DNA of 64,000 bases from Pedobacter chinensis (GTDB lineage: Bacteria > Bacteroidota > Bacteroidia > Sphingobacteriales > Sphingobacteriaceae), in assembly GCF_003339865.1 (NCBI RefSeq), contig NZ_QPKV01000003.1, positions 930,001 to 994,000 of the forward strand, read 5' to 3'. The notes under the pieces are model-generated. The model searched no databases. It saw nothing but the letters and a program-made list of their open reading frames with translations, and was not told the DNA's origin. Shown here piece after piece: positions 37,407 through 46,991 of this stretch; position 1 is the first letter of the stretch, and every line of letters starts with the position of its first letter. The position numbers and the translations under genes are program-made.

Positions 37407-38177
37407 CTATTTACCGTTTACTTTTAACAACTCCACTTCAAAAATCAAGGTGCTATATGGAGGAATATCTGCTCCTGCGCCACGTTCTCCATAAGCCAGG
37501 TTATATGGAATGAAGAATTTGTACTTCGAACCAGCTGGCATCAGCTGCACGCCTTCTGTCCAACCTGGAATAACCCTGTTCAATGGAAAGCTAATTGGCT
37601 CACCTCTGTCGTAAGAGCTATCAAACTGTTGGCCATTTAATAAGGTTCCTTTGTAATGAACCAAAACTGAATCTGTAGCTGTAGGTTTAACACCAGTTCC
37701 GGCAGTTAAAACCTCATATTGTAAACCACTGGCTGTTGTTTGAACGCCAGCACGCTTTTTGTTTTCTTCTAAAAATGTTTGTCCTTCTTTTATCATGGGT
37801 GCATATTTAATTTTATTTGCTTCTGCTTCAGCTTTGTTTTTTACTGCTGATGCTTGTGATAACGCATCATTAATACATTGTTGTGCCTGTTGCTGATCCA
37901 GGATCGTTTTTCCGCCGGTAAATGCATCTTTTAAACCTTTTAGCAAAACATCATAGTTCAATGTGGATAAACCAGTTGATTTTAAACCCGCTCCAATAGA
38001 TGTTCCAAATGCATAACTGGTAGAATCCAGGCCAGATTTAAGGCTATTGGTAATTGTTGTGGTTTTACCAGAGGTAACCGGTTTTTTGGCTACAGGTTTT
38101 TTAGCAACTGGTTTGGATTGCGCATTTGCTGCCGCAGCGATACCTGAAATACATATCGCTAATAAAAATTTCTTCAT
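37407..38177 (-). CDS. FKBP-type peptidyl-prolyl isomerase, exported
   Basis: Periplasmic prolyl isomerase of FkpA/Mip architecture. Start 38177 gives the signal peptide MKKFLLAICISGIAAAANAQ; ATG 38204 would add nine residues. Lys/Pro-rich linker (KPVAKKPVAKKPVTS), FKBP_N helical dimerisation region (about 45-140), then FKBP_C catalytic domain (about 150-256; VHYKGTLLNGQQFDSSYDRG, VIPGWTEGVQLMPAGSKYKF, YNLAYGERGAG). Ends VELLKVNGK. Lies downstream of ndk on the same strand. Confidence 0.92.
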   Translation of the reverse strand: MKKFLLAICISGIAAAANAQSKPVAKKPVAKKPVTSGKTTTITNSLKSGLDSTSYAFGTSIGAGLKSTGLSTLNYDVLLKGLKDAFTGGKTILDQQQAQQCINDALSQASAVKNKAEAEANKIKYAPMIKEGQTFLEENKKRAGVQTTASGLQYEVLTAGTGVKPTATDSVLVHYKGTLLNGQQFDSSYDRGEPISFPLNRVIPGWTEGVQLMPAGSKYKFFIPYNLAYGERGAGADIPPYSTLIFEVELLKVNGK

Positions 38178-38260
38178 TGTGTATGGTGTTGTAATTATTT
38201 CCAACGATTAATGAGTTGGATTTATTTTAAGCCCGAAAGATACAAAACTTATAAAACAAT

Positions 38261-38285
38261 AAAACCCCGAAATCTTCGAGGTTTT
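38261..38285 (-). terminator. Terminator of ndk
   Basis: On the reverse strand aaaacctcgaag pairs with tttcggggtttt (one wobble), followed by attgtttt. It separates ndk from the FKBP gene. Confidence 0.75.
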
Positions 38286-38310
38286 ATAATTTGTTTTTCT
38301 TGTGCAAAAA

Positions 38311-38730
38311 CTAGAAACGTTCATCTGCTTTGAAAAAGAAGTTGCCTTCAATTTCAGCGTTTTCATCTGAATCTGATCCGTGAACTGCATTTGCATCAAT
38401 TGATTTAGCATATTTCTGACGGATTGTTCCTTCTGCAGCTTCAGCTGGATTGGTAGCACCGATTAGTTTTCTGAAATCTTCAATAGCGTTATCTTTTTCC
38501 AGAATAGCAGCAACGATAGGTCCTGAAGACATAAAGCTTACCAAATCTTTGTAAAATGGACGCTCGGCATGTACAGCGTAAAACTGACCTGCAGTTTCTT
38601 CTGTTAACTTAGTATATTTCAATGCAATAATTTTAAAACCTGCATTAGTAATGTCGTTTATGATCGATCCGATGTGGCCGTTTGCAACAGCATCTGGCTT
38701 GATCATTGTAAAAGTTCTGTTAGTGCTCAT
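38311..38730 (-). CDS. ndk: Nucleoside diphosphate kinase
   Basis: Balances NTP/NDP pools by phosphate transfer through a His intermediate. 139 residues, full length. [15 protein letters not shown] at the N-terminus, [18 protein letters not shown] in the middle, catalytic His117 in NAVHGSDS. Promoter box lies 22 nt upstream. Divergent from the DHH gene. Confidence 0.97.
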   Translation of the reverse strand: MSTNRTFTMIKPDAVANGHIGSIINDITNAGFKIIALKYTKLTEETAGQFYAVHAERPFYKDLVSFMSSGPIVAAILEKDNAIEDFRKLIGATNPAEAAEGTIRQKYAKSIDANAVHGSDSDENAEIEGNFFFKADERF

Positions 38731-38752
38731 GTATTTGATGTCAATTTTTTTG

Positions 38753-38784
38753 CAAAAATACGTTTTAATTGATGAATATTAAAA
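38753..38784 (-). promoter_or_regulatory. Promoter of ndk
   Basis: Reverse strand: TTTT, 20-nt spacer, TATTTTTG, a full match to the -7 consensus. Confidence 0.6.
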
Positions 38785-38825
38785 GGATAACATTAAATAC
38801 CCAACAATTAATATTAATTTTTACT

Positions 38826-38833
38826 TAGCTTTG
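38826..38833 (+). promoter_or_regulatory. -7 box TAGCTTTG of DHH gene
   Basis: Exact TAnnTTTG match ending 13 nt before the ATG at 38847; no -33 element evident. Confidence 0.5.
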
Positions 38834-38846
38834 CAGCGCAAAAAAT

Positions 38847-39857
38847 ATGTTAACATTAACTGAATTAAAATCCCTTTTGGCTACGCCACAACGAATTGTG
38901 ATAACCACGCACCATAAGCCTGATGGCGATGCGATGGGTTCATCTTTAGGTTTATATGGATATTTAATTCAGAAAGGGCATCATGTTAAAGTAATTACAC
39001 CAACAGATTATCCCAGTTTTTTGCACTGGATGCCGAACAATGCTGATGTGATTATATTCACTGAAGAACAGGAACAGGCAGCGAAGTTTGTAGATGAAGC
39101 TTCTATTATTTTTTGTTTGGATTTTAATACGCTTAGTCGCATAAATGAACTCGGTGAATTAGTTAGAGCTGCTGGAGCTAAGAAAGTGATGATCGATCAT
39201 CATTTAGAGCCGGAAGATTTTGACGATTACCGGCACTGGGATATTAATGCCTGTGCTGCTGCACAACTGGTTTACGATTTTATTGTAAATCAATTGGAAG
39301 ATAAAGCCGGAATTAATAAAGATGTTGCCGCCTGTTTATACACCGGTATCATGACCGATTCCGGATCATTCCGCTTTCCATCTGCAACATCGCAGGTTTA
39401 TCGTATAGCTGCCGATTTAATAGATTTAGGTGCTGAACATTGGAAAATCCATCAACTGGTTTATGATAATGCCAGCGAAGATCGCTTGCGTTTTTTAGGT
39501 TATTGTTTATCCAACAAATTAGAAGTTTTAAGAGAATATAATACCGCAATAATTTCGGTTACTAAAGAGGAGTTGGCTCGTTTTAACAGTGCTACCGGAG
39601 ATACTGAAGGTGTGGTTAATTATGCGCTTTCCATAAACGGGATTCGTTTGGCCGCACTCATAGTTGAAAGAACCGATAAAGTTAAATTATCAGTAAGGTC
39701 AACCGGTGATTTCCCTGCTAACGAAATTTGCAAAAAATATTTCAACGGTGGCGGACATAGAAACGCCGCTGGTGGCGCATCAGAAAAACCTTTAGCCGAG
39801 GTTGTAAATGAATTTAAATCAATATTAGAAGAGTATAAAAATCAATTAATTGCATAA
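38847..39857 (+). CDS. DHH-family phosphoesterase (NrnA-like)
   Basis: Predicted bifunctional oligoribonuclease / pAp phosphatase finishing RNA decay and recycling 3'-phosphoadenosine-5'-phosphate. 336 residues. DHH domain motifs THHKPDGDAMGSSLG (about 22), CLDFN, and MIDHHLEPEDFDDY (metal-binding Asp-His-His); DHHA1 domain with FNGGGHRNAAGG near 300. Upstream of two FKBP lipoproteins, the first beginning 36 bases downstream. Confidence 0.92.
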   Translation: MLTLTELKSLLATPQRIVITTHHKPDGDAMGSSLGLYGYLIQKGHHVKVITPTDYPSFLHWMPNNADVIIFTEEQEQAAKFVDEASIIFCLDFNTLSRINELGELVRAAGAKKVMIDHHLEPEDFDDYRHWDINACAAAQLVYDFIVNQLEDKAGINKDVAACLYTGIMTDSGSFRFPSATSQVYRIAADLIDLGAEHWKIHQLVYDNASEDRLRFLGYCLSNKLEVLREYNTAIISVTKEELARFNSATGDTEGVVNYALSINGIRLAALIVERTDKVKLSVRSTGDFPANEICKKYFNGGGHRNAAGGASEKPLAEVVNEFKSILEEYKNQLIA

Positions 39858-39893
39858 GGCAAGAACCAAATAAAAACAAGTTTAATACAAAAA

Positions 39894-40874
39894 ATGAAAA
39901 AAGGAATAATTGTTCTTCTGGCAGCAACCCTGGGTTTAGCGGCTTGTAACAAAGAAAAAAAGGGAGCTGGTGGTTTGTTATATACCATTCATCATTCTGA
40001 AGGTAATGAGAAGATTAAAGAAGGTGATATCATTAAAATGAATTTTATTCAGAAAAATGATAAAGATTCTGTATTGGGTAGTACTTATGAAATGGAGAAC
40101 GCTCAGGTGTTTCCGGTTCAGAAAAAAATGTACAGCGGTGATATGAATGATGTGTTAACATTATTTGGAGAAGGTGATAGTGCAACTTTCAAGGTTAACT
40201 TAGATACCATGGCTTTTTACAGTAAACAACCTAAGCCTGAGCAATTTAAAAATGATAAATACCTTACTTTTGTTGTTAAAGTTGAAAAAGTATTTAAAAA
40301 GAAAGCCAACGAAGCTGATTCAACTTTCAATAAAAGAGCAGGTGAGTTTTTCCAGGCAGATTATAAAGCAACTGCAGAAAAAAAGAAAAATGCTGAAGAA
40401 GGTAAGCTTAAAGCTTATATCGCTGACAATAATTTAAAAACCACAACTTCTGCAAGTGGCTTACAATACATCATCAAAGCACCAGGTAACGCAGAAAGAG
40501 CGGCATTAGGTGATACTGTTACTTTGAGCTATACAGGTAGAGTGACCAAGAAAAACGATAAAGGTAAATACCCAATCTTTGATACCAGTGATGAAAAAAT
40601 CGCTAAAGAAGAAGGTAAATTCCAGGCAGGAAGACCTTACGGGCCAACTAAAATGACAATAGGGTCAACTATTCCTGGTTTCACTGAAGCCATACAGCTT
40701 ATTGGAAAAGGCGGTAAAATCACTGCGATTATCCCATCAAAATTGGGTTACGGTGATCAGGGTGCACCTCAGGTTGGCATTATGCCATATAGTCCGATTG
40801 TTTTTGATATCGAGATTACAGATATTAAAAAAGGCCCGGCTCCTGCAACACAAACTGCACCTGCTGTAAAATAA
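39894..40874 (+). CDS. FKBP-type prolyl isomerase lipoprotein, copy 1
   Basis: 326-residue lipoprotein: MKKGIIVLLAATLGLAACNK with lipobox Cys18. The N-terminal half (about 25-185) looks like a degenerate FKBP-like domain (EGDIIKMNFIQKNDKDS, FGEGDSATFKVNLD). The C-terminal half is a canonical FKBP_C domain (ASGLQYIIKAPGN, LSYTGRV, STIPGFTEAIQLIGKGGKIT, PSKLGYGDQGAP). It probably assists folding at the outer membrane. A tandem paralogue follows; a hairpin lies between them. Confidence 0.9.
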   Translation: MKKGIIVLLAATLGLAACNKEKKGAGGLLYTIHHSEGNEKIKEGDIIKMNFIQKNDKDSVLGSTYEMENAQVFPVQKKMYSGDMNDVLTLFGEGDSATFKVNLDTMAFYSKQPKPEQFKNDKYLTFVVKVEKVFKKKANEADSTFNKRAGEFFQADYKATAEKKKNAEEGKLKAYIADNNLKTTTSASGLQYIIKAPGNAERAALGDTVTLSYTGRVTKKNDKGKYPIFDTSDEKIAKEEGKFQAGRPYGPTKMTIGSTIPGFTEAIQLIGKGGKITAIIPSKLGYGDQGAPQVGIMPYSPIVFDIEITDIKKGPAPATQTAPAVK

Positions 40875-40894
40875 TAACGCTAAAAATCTCTTAA

Positions 40895-40928
40895 AAAAAT
40901 CTTGCTCAAAACATTGGGCAAGATTTTT
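40895..40928 (+). terminator. Hairpin between the two FKBP lipoprotein genes
   Basis: Stem aaaaatcttgctca / tgggcaagattttt (one wobble) with a 6-nt loop and T-run; it should reduce read-through into copy 2. Confidence 0.8.
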
Positions 40929-40955
40929 GTATTTATAAACAGTAAGAAAGAAGAA

Positions 40956-41930
40956 ATGAAAAAAGGATTAATAGTTTTATTTGCAGCCACGCTAGGTTTG
41001 GTTGCCTGTAATAAGTTCGAAAAAGGCGAAGGTGATATGACCTATAAAATTTACAAAAGCGAGGGAAAACCTAAAATTCAGGAAGGCGATTTTGTGAAAT
41101 TTAATGGCATTCAAATCATTGAAACAAAATCTGGTGATTCCACCCTTGTGAATACTTATGATAATGAACGTCCTGCGTTTTTTCCTGTTAGTAAATCCAT
41201 GTTTAAGGGAGATTTGGTTGCTGCTTTAAAATTACTGGGAGAGGGAGATAGTGCATCTTTTAAACTGAATCTGGATTCAATGACTAAATATTCGGGCCAA
41301 CCTAAACCAACAGGCGCTAAAGATAACTATGCAACCTTTACTGTGAAAATAGAAAAAGTATTGCATAAAGTGACGAATGAGCCAGATTCAATTTTCGAAA
41401 CAAAGAAAAGAGATTTCTTTAAAACAGAATATGATCTGCTGATTAAAAAGAATAAAGCGAATGAGTCTTCTAAAATTGCCAAATATATTAATGACAATAG
41501 TTTAAAGGTTAATACTACGGCATCTGGTTTAAGTTATATTATTGAAGCACCAGGCAATGCACAGCGAGCAACGCTAACCGATACCATTATGGTTGACTAT
41601 ACCGGACAGTTTACCAATAAAAAAGCTGATGGTAAAATCAATGTATTTGATACTTCGAATGCTAAAGTTGCAAAAGAGGCTGGAATATTTTCGCCTATGG
41701 CCCAGTATTCGGCCCGCCCTTTGGTTTTGGGGCAGTTACCTGCCGGCTTTATAGAGGGCGTTCAGTTAATTGGAGTAGGTGGAAAAATTAAAATTATTAT
41801 TCCATCCAAGCTAGGATATGGAGAAAATGGTGGTGGGCCGATTAATCCATTTACACCCTTGGTGTTCGATATTGAATTGAAATCCATTACGAAAGCTAAT
41901 GCGCTTGCCGCGGCTCCTGCAACGAGATAA
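40956..41930 (+). CDS. FKBP-type prolyl isomerase lipoprotein, copy 2
   Basis: Tandem paralogue of the previous gene. Start 40956 gives MKKGLIVLFAATLGLVACNK, almost the same signal as copy 1; an ATG at 40902 lies inside the intervening terminator hairpin. The same two-part layout is kept: EGDFVKFNGIQ, LLGEGDSASFKLNLD; then ASGLSYIIEAPGN, VDYTGQF, GFIEGVQLIGVGGKIKI, PSKLGYGENGGG. Copy 2 is somewhat more divergent in the FKBP loops, suggesting different clients. Confidence 0.9.
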   Translation: MKKGLIVLFAATLGLVACNKFEKGEGDMTYKIYKSEGKPKIQEGDFVKFNGIQIIETKSGDSTLVNTYDNERPAFFPVSKSMFKGDLVAALKLLGEGDSASFKLNLDSMTKYSGQPKPTGAKDNYATFTVKIEKVLHKVTNEPDSIFETKKRDFFKTEYDLLIKKNKANESSKIAKYINDNSLKVNTTASGLSYIIEAPGNAQRATLTDTIMVDYTGQFTNKKADGKINVFDTSNAKVAKEAGIFSPMAQYSARPLVLGQLPAGFIEGVQLIGVGGKIKIIIPSKLGYGENGGGPINPFTPLVFDIELKSITKANALAAAPATR

Positions 41931-41944
41931 ATAAGAAACAAATT

Positions 41945-41988
41945 AAAACGCAAAAGTGCAGACATAAACCTGAACTTTTGCGTTTTTT
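41945..41988. terminator. Bidirectional terminator between FKBP copy 2 and CYTH gene
   Basis: Perfect 13-bp stem (aaaacgcaaaagt / acttttgcgtttt) with flanking A and T runs serves both convergent genes. Confidence 0.9.
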
Positions 41989-42092
41989 GTTATTGATCTT
42001 TCTTTTTTACCAATGATTAATATTTTCTACATTACTGAAGAAATATTTCATCCTTGTCTTGTGTGCCTAAATCCATTAACAACTGTTTACGA

Positions 42093-42563
42093 TTATTTCC
42101 AGTTTTTAAATGGACTAATGGTTAGGTTCGAATTATAATATCTACTGTCGGTGGTTACCTCAGTATCAACCCAATTTGGAAGTTCAAAACTTTCATCCTC
42201 TGAAGCTAACTCAATTTCGGCTACAATCAGGCCTTCATTACCTCCGGAAAACACGTCAACTTCCCAAAGGTTACCTTTGTGGCTAATTTCATACCTGATT
42301 TTTTCAAGTTCGGATTCAGCAAAAGTATCTAATAATTCTGCGCCTTCTGATAATGGAATTTCATATTCATATTCAAGTCGCGATGTACCTTTGGAGATTC
42401 CTTTAATAGTTAGCCATGCATTCGTTTCAGTAATGCGTACCCGAATGGTTTTATTCGGGTGGGTTAATAAGTAACCTTGCCTGAAATGTTTTCCAACTGG
42501 TTTTTCAAGTTGGTTCCATTCCGTTTGATTGATCAGGAATTTTCTTTCTATTTCTTTTCCCAT
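42093..42563 (-). CDS. CYTH domain protein (triphosphate tunnel metalloenzyme)
   Basis: 156 residues with the diagnostic ExExK at the N-terminus (MGKEIERKFLIN). Alternating basic/acidic strands follow (KTIRVRITETNAWLTIKG; RLEYEYEIPL; WEVDVFSGGNEGLIVAEIEL). CYTH enzymes hydrolyse inorganic triphosphate or related tripolyphosphates; cyclase activity is less likely in this size class. The start codon overlaps the stop of the GH20 gene by one base (TAATG), so translation is coupled, though the functional link is unclear. Confidence 0.9.
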   Translation of the reverse strand: MGKEIERKFLINQTEWNQLEKPVGKHFRQGYLLTHPNKTIRVRITETNAWLTIKGISKGTSRLEYEYEIPLSEGAELLDTFAESELEKIRYEISHKGNLWEVDVFSGGNEGLIVAEIELASEDESFELPNWVDTEVTTDSRYYNSNLTISPFKNWK

Positions 42564-44506
42564 TACTTTGCTCTTTTCTGTAGATCGGGAATTGGAATGC
42601 TGATTAATCTTCCAACAGGTTGTTTGCCTCTATAAGTAATCACTCGAAGTATACCGGCGTCTTTTGGTGGGGTTAATGCTGTTGTGTATTTTGGATAAAA
42701 ACGGTCAGGACTTGAATTATCGAAACTGTAATAAATATCTAAACCATCTATTTCGGTGGTTAACTCAATCATTAATTGTTTATCGGCACTGCGTTTAACC
42801 GTAAAAATCGGATCGTAAATGGCTGGAGAATATTTTACTTCAGCTAAATCCAGACGCTTAAAATGTTCTTCTGTACGACTAACAAAGTTAGTCCAGTTTT
42901 TCCGTTCAATAGGGCTCCAAATCGCTTCAGAAATTGCAAATGCACGGGGCCAAAGCATGTATTGAACCTGGCGGAAATTGAAAATCTGTTCAGTCCAGAG
43001 GTTGGCTTGTCCGCCAATAATGTATTTCGGATCGGCACCAGCCGGAATGGGATTGAACTGATAGGATTTATTCAGTCTGGTTGAAGCATACACCCGAGGT
43101 TCGGTAATTGCATCGGCCTGCATATAATCGAGATAAGCAAAATCTGTTGGACTCATAACCACATTGTGTTTATCTTTAGAAGCCTGAATTCCATATTTTA
43201 CGCCTCTCCAGCTCATTACGGATGCTGTTGGCGATACACCACCTTCTAAAATCTCATCCCAACCCATAAACTTTTTACCTTTAGAAACTACAATTTTTTC
43301 TACGCGTTTTTCGAAGTAAGCCTGAACCTGAGGAATGGTTTTTAATCCTTCGCGTTGCATTAATGCTTTAACCTGATCATTTTTCTCCCAAAAATTGTGA
43401 GGCGCTTCATCGCCGCCCATGTGAATATATTCGAACGGGAAAAGCCTGGCAACCTGAGTGATGACATAATCAAGAAAAACATAGACTTTTTCGTTTGCCG
43501 GACAAAGCGTATTATCAATCAAAGCCAAAGGTGGGGCTCCGCGACTCCAGTCCATGATTTTTTCTCCTGAACGTACTTTATAATTTATTGCATCTGGCGT
43601 ACAAGACAACTCAGGATATGATGCAATGGCAGCTAAACTGTGTCCCGGAACATCAATTTCAGGCATAATGTTAACAAAGCGTTCCTGTGCATATTGAACC
43701 AATTCTTTAATGTCTTCCTGCGTGTAAAAGCCTCCATAAGTACGTGGTTCATCAGCAGTGGGTGGAATAAAATCGCCAAAAGTTCCTGTTTTTTTAACAT
43801 TCCATGCACCAACCTCAGTTAATTTTGGTAAACCCTTGATTTCAATCCTCCAACCTTCATCATCTGTTAAATGAAAGTGTAACAAATTGAATTTGTAGCG
43901 TACCATGTTATCAATAAACTGCTTCACTTCTTCTTTGGTAAAAAAGTGGCGGGCAACATCGAACATCAATCCTCTCCAGCCCAGCTTCGGATAATCGATT
44001 ACATCAACACAAGGCAATTTCCACTTAACATTTTCCATCAATTCCTTACTTTCTATTTCCACCGGAAAAAGTTGAATTAACGACTGAACCCCCCAAAAAA
44101 TACCCGCTGGTTTATTTGCCGTAATTACAATTTGAGTTGGATTTACATTTAATTTGTAACCTTCCAAACCTAACTGATTATCATTTTGGGTATTGATGAT
44201 CAATTTAATAGTAGGATGATTTGCAGTGGTAACGGTGCTCACAAATTTACCTGTTGCTATGGTAATCCGTTCAGAAAGAAAAGCGATAGATTGTTGCAAA
44301 CCTTCACTTGCCAGAATGCTTACATTTTCAGGCAACGTGAATGTTCCAGCCTTTTTCATTAACGAAACCGGCTCTGGAATAATGGCGATTTGCGTTTGTG
44401 AAACCGAGCCTTCGCCTTCGGAAATTTCAGGTTCACTTACTATATTTTGAGCGTATGAGTTTGCTGCAAAAATGCAGATGGAAATAATCAGGAATATTTT
44501 TTTCAT
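42563..44506 (-). CDS. GH20 beta-N-acetylhexosaminidase, secreted
   Basis: Exported exo-hexosaminidase releasing GlcNAc/GalNAc from glycans or chitin fragments. Start 44506 yields the signal peptide MKKIFLIISICIFAANSYAQ; ATG 44557 adds 17 polar residues. GH20b domain at about 40-165, then the catalytic barrel (GWRGLMFDVARHFF, FHLTDDEGWRIEIKG, PEIDVPGHSLAAI). Substrate-assisted pair Asp-Glu in HMGGDEAPHNFW (about D366/E367). The C-terminal about 90 residues form a chitobiase-C-like sandwich. No glycan-import genes adjoin it. Confidence 0.93.
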   Translation of the reverse strand: MKKIFLIISICIFAANSYAQNIVSEPEISEGEGSVSQTQIAIIPEPVSLMKKAGTFTLPENVSILASEGLQQSIAFLSERITIATGKFVSTVTTANHPTIKLIINTQNDNQLGLEGYKLNVNPTQIVITANKPAGIFWGVQSLIQLFPVEIESKELMENVKWKLPCVDVIDYPKLGWRGLMFDVARHFFTKEEVKQFIDNMVRYKFNLLHFHLTDDEGWRIEIKGLPKLTEVGAWNVKKTGTFGDFIPPTADEPRTYGGFYTQEDIKELVQYAQERFVNIMPEIDVPGHSLAAIASYPELSCTPDAINYKVRSGEKIMDWSRGAPPLALIDNTLCPANEKVYVFLDYVITQVARLFPFEYIHMGGDEAPHNFWEKNDQVKALMQREGLKTIPQVQAYFEKRVEKIVVSKGKKFMGWDEILEGGVSPTASVMSWRGVKYGIQASKDKHNVVMSPTDFAYLDYMQADAITEPRVYASTRLNKSYQFNPIPAGADPKYIIGGQANLWTEQIFNFRQVQYMLWPRAFAISEAIWSPIERKNWTNFVSRTEEHFKRLDLAEVKYSPAIYDPIFTVKRSADKQLMIELTTEIDGLDIYYSFDNSSPDRFYPKYTTALTPPKDAGILRVITYRGKQPVGRLISIPIPDLQKRAK

Positions 44507-44769
44507 CCGTATATAATTGTTTCTAGCTAATGAAGTGATCAATGATTTTATTGACACTCCTGTGTGATTATTCGTTTTATTTATTATTTAATCGGTTATC
44601 GTGAATTCCGAACAAGGTTTTAAATCATGATGGTTGCATGAATCAATAAACTATCATTAACCGAATAAGTATTAATCCGCAATTTATTAAAAAAGATTAA
44701 GAACTGCTCAACTTAGGTTGTGATCAAAAAAATATTATCCAATTCATTACAAACAGAATTGTACCAGCC

Positions 44770-46155
44770 TTATCCCCTTAAATGATATCCTTTTGGTTTA
44801 GTGAAAGCCCTTAAACCCAGGTGCGAAAGTGTTGCGCCAATACCGGAGTATTTTCTGCCACTCCAGGGCAAAGCGGCGCTTACTCTATCGCAGCAATTCC
44901 AATAACCCGAACCAGAGTCTAACTGACTCAGTATTTTCTCTGCTCTGGTTTGATCTGCAGTGTATACAGATGCGGTTAAGCCGTAATCAGTATCCTGCAT
45001 CAGTTTTAAAGCTTCCTCATCATTTTTCACTTTCATGATACCGATAATGGGGCCAAAACTTTCCTCCTGCATAACCAGCATATCATTGGTTACATCGGCC
45101 AATACGGTTGGTTCAAAAAAGTAGCCTTTTCCATTACCTGCTTTACCACCAAACAGAAGTTTGGCTCCTTTGCTCAGGGCATTCTCGATCTGATTTTCTA
45201 AAACCCTGATCTGATCTTTTCTGGTTAAAGTGCCAAGATAAACGCCATCTTGAGTTGGCAACCCACTTTTCCAGCTTCGAACTTCGTTAACGAAAGCATT
45301 TAAATAAATTTCATAATTTTTCTCATGAACATAAATTCGTTCAACCGAACAGCAACTTTGTCCGTTATTATAGAAAGCACCATCAGCGGTTGCAATAGCT
45401 GTTGCATCAATATCGGCAACATCTTCTGCAATATACAACGGATCTTTACCGCCCAATTCCAACTGGCAGGGAACCATTTTTGCCGCTACTTTTTCGTAAA
45501 TGTATTTTCCCGTTTTATATGATCCAGTAAAAAAGTAACCATCAAAATTAATATCAAGCAAAGCTGAACCTGTTTCTCTGGCACCAATTGCAATTTGGAA
45601 AACACCTTCCGTAACACCTGCTTTTTTTAATAATTTTTCAATGTTAATACCTGTTAAAGTTGCATATTCTGATGGTTTGTACATTACAGCATTGCCGCTC
45701 AATAATGCTGGGATAAAAACATTTACACCAACTAAGTAAGGATAATTCCATGCCGAGATATTGCACACTACGCCTAAAGGTTCATATTTAATGATTTCTT
45801 TTAAGCCAGGTTCGTCAACCATAACCTCATCTGAAAGATATTTTTCAGCGTTTGCCAGCATCCATTTAATACGTGCTCTTGCACCATTAATTTCATTTCG
45901 GGATTGTTGCAAAGGTTTACCAACTTCATTGGTTAAGGTTAAAGCAAGTGCTTCAATTTCTGTCTCCAGCAAGTCGCTAAATGTAGCAAGGATGGATATT
46001 CTTTCCTGCAATGTTTTCTTTGCCCATTCAGGTTGCACTTGTTTTAAAACCTCAAACTTTGCTTCAAGCGTGGCTTGATTATCTTCTTCTAAAGTGGATA
46101 TAATTTCTTCCGTTGCGGGATTGATGATTTGCATTTTTATTTTTGTTTTTGCCAT
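44770..46155 (-). CDS. Aldehyde dehydrogenase
   Basis: NAD(P)-dependent aldehyde dehydrogenase, 461 residues (or 454 from a second ATG at 46134, which gives the common start MQIINPATEE). Cofactor loop FFTGSYKTG, catalytic Glu in LELGGKDP, nucleophile Cys in NNGQSCCSVERI, and EESFGPI are present. It is last in the reverse-strand cluster after permease, GS-like ligase, iron alcohol dehydrogenase and gamma-glutamyl hydrolase. It would oxidise the gamma-glutamylated aldehyde to the acid, the PuuC position. Substrate is inferred from context. Confidence 0.9.
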   Translation of the reverse strand: MAKTKIKMQIINPATEEIISTLEEDNQATLEAKFEVLKQVQPEWAKKTLQERISILATFSDLLETEIEALALTLTNEVGKPLQQSRNEINGARARIKWMLANAEKYLSDEVMVDEPGLKEIIKYEPLGVVCNISAWNYPYLVGVNVFIPALLSGNAVMYKPSEYATLTGINIEKLLKKAGVTEGVFQIAIGARETGSALLDINFDGYFFTGSYKTGKYIYEKVAAKMVPCQLELGGKDPLYIAEDVADIDATAIATADGAFYNNGQSCCSVERIYVHEKNYEIYLNAFVNEVRSWKSGLPTQDGVYLGTLTRKDQIRVLENQIENALSKGAKLLFGGKAGNGKGYFFEPTVLADVTNDMLVMQEESFGPIIGIMKVKNDEEALKLMQDTDYGLTASVYTADQTRAEKILSQLDSGSGYWNCCDRVSAALPWSGRKYSGIGATLSHLGLRAFTKPKGYHLRG

Positions 46156-46218
46156 TGAAACATTGAATCCACGAAAAATATTACTCCGTGTAAATCTGTG
46201 TTTCCGTGGCTAATTATT

Positions 46219-46926
46219 TTATTTTCGATTTAAAATTATTGCGTTAATAAATGCCTCGTGTAAATTCTTACTGAAAGGACTTTGCTGATCTTTTAATCGT
46301 TCAGGATGCCATTGTACAAAAAGTAAAAATGATTTTCCTTTAGGATATAGCCTTTCCATAGCTTCTGTAACACCATCTGGAGAGACAGCGCTAACCACCA
46401 AACCTTTTCCTGTTCTATCAGTGCTTTGATGATGGTTGCTGTTGACCAAGCCTTTATCTATATTTACAATGCTGTTCAACCATGATGATGGATTGATCAT
46501 GATTTCATGATACCTGTCACTTTTATCGGGCATTTTTGAATGATCAAATTTTCCCCAGGTTGGAATATCGGGGATTAACGTTCCCCCAAAGAAAACATTC
46601 CCAACCTGCATGCCGCGACAAATACCTAAAACAGGAATTTCGTTTTCCTCGGTGTGTTCCAAAACTTTGAATTCAAACTCATCACGTTGTTCGTCGATAT
46701 CATCTTCGTAGCACCAGGGATAATATTCCGGATGATTATAAAATCGGGGATGAACATCTTCACCGCCGGTAAGCACAATGCCCTGGCATTTTTCTATTTC
46801 ATTAAAGTTATCGAGTTTATAACCGAGCCGGATAACTTCAATATTTTCATTGTAGGATAATACCCAATTACGATAAATATCGAATTTGCTGCAATCGGTA
46901 ACACCTATAATTATTTTAGCTGACAT
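46219..46926 (-). CDS. Gamma-glutamyl hydrolase, class I amidotransferase fold (PuuD-like)
   Basis: 235-residue peptidase C26-type enzyme that splits gamma-glutamyl amides. Motifs: GIVLTGGEDVHP, nucleophile Cys in VLGICRGMQVGNV, NSNHHQS, and His-Glu of VQWHPE near the C-terminus. In E. coli the PuuD homologue releases GABA from gamma-Glu-GABA. Here it sits between an alcohol dehydrogenase and an aldehyde dehydrogenase, so it should free the final amino acid and recycle glutamate. Gaps to neighbours are 63-65 bases. Confidence 0.88.
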   Translation of the reverse strand: MSAKIIIGVTDCSKFDIYRNWVLSYNENIEVIRLGYKLDNFNEIEKCQGIVLTGGEDVHPRFYNHPEYYPWCYEDDIDEQRDEFEFKVLEHTEENEIPVLGICRGMQVGNVFFGGTLIPDIPTWGKFDHSKMPDKSDRYHEIMINPSSWLNSIVNIDKGLVNSNHHQSTDRTGKGLVVSAVSPDGVTEAMERLYPKGKSFLLFVQWHPERLKDQQSPFSKNLHEAFINAIILNRK

Positions 46927-46991
46927 GAATATTTTGTTTTTGCTGCGGATTTGCAGATTTAAAATTTCAATCCAAAATTCTGCGAACCGAT

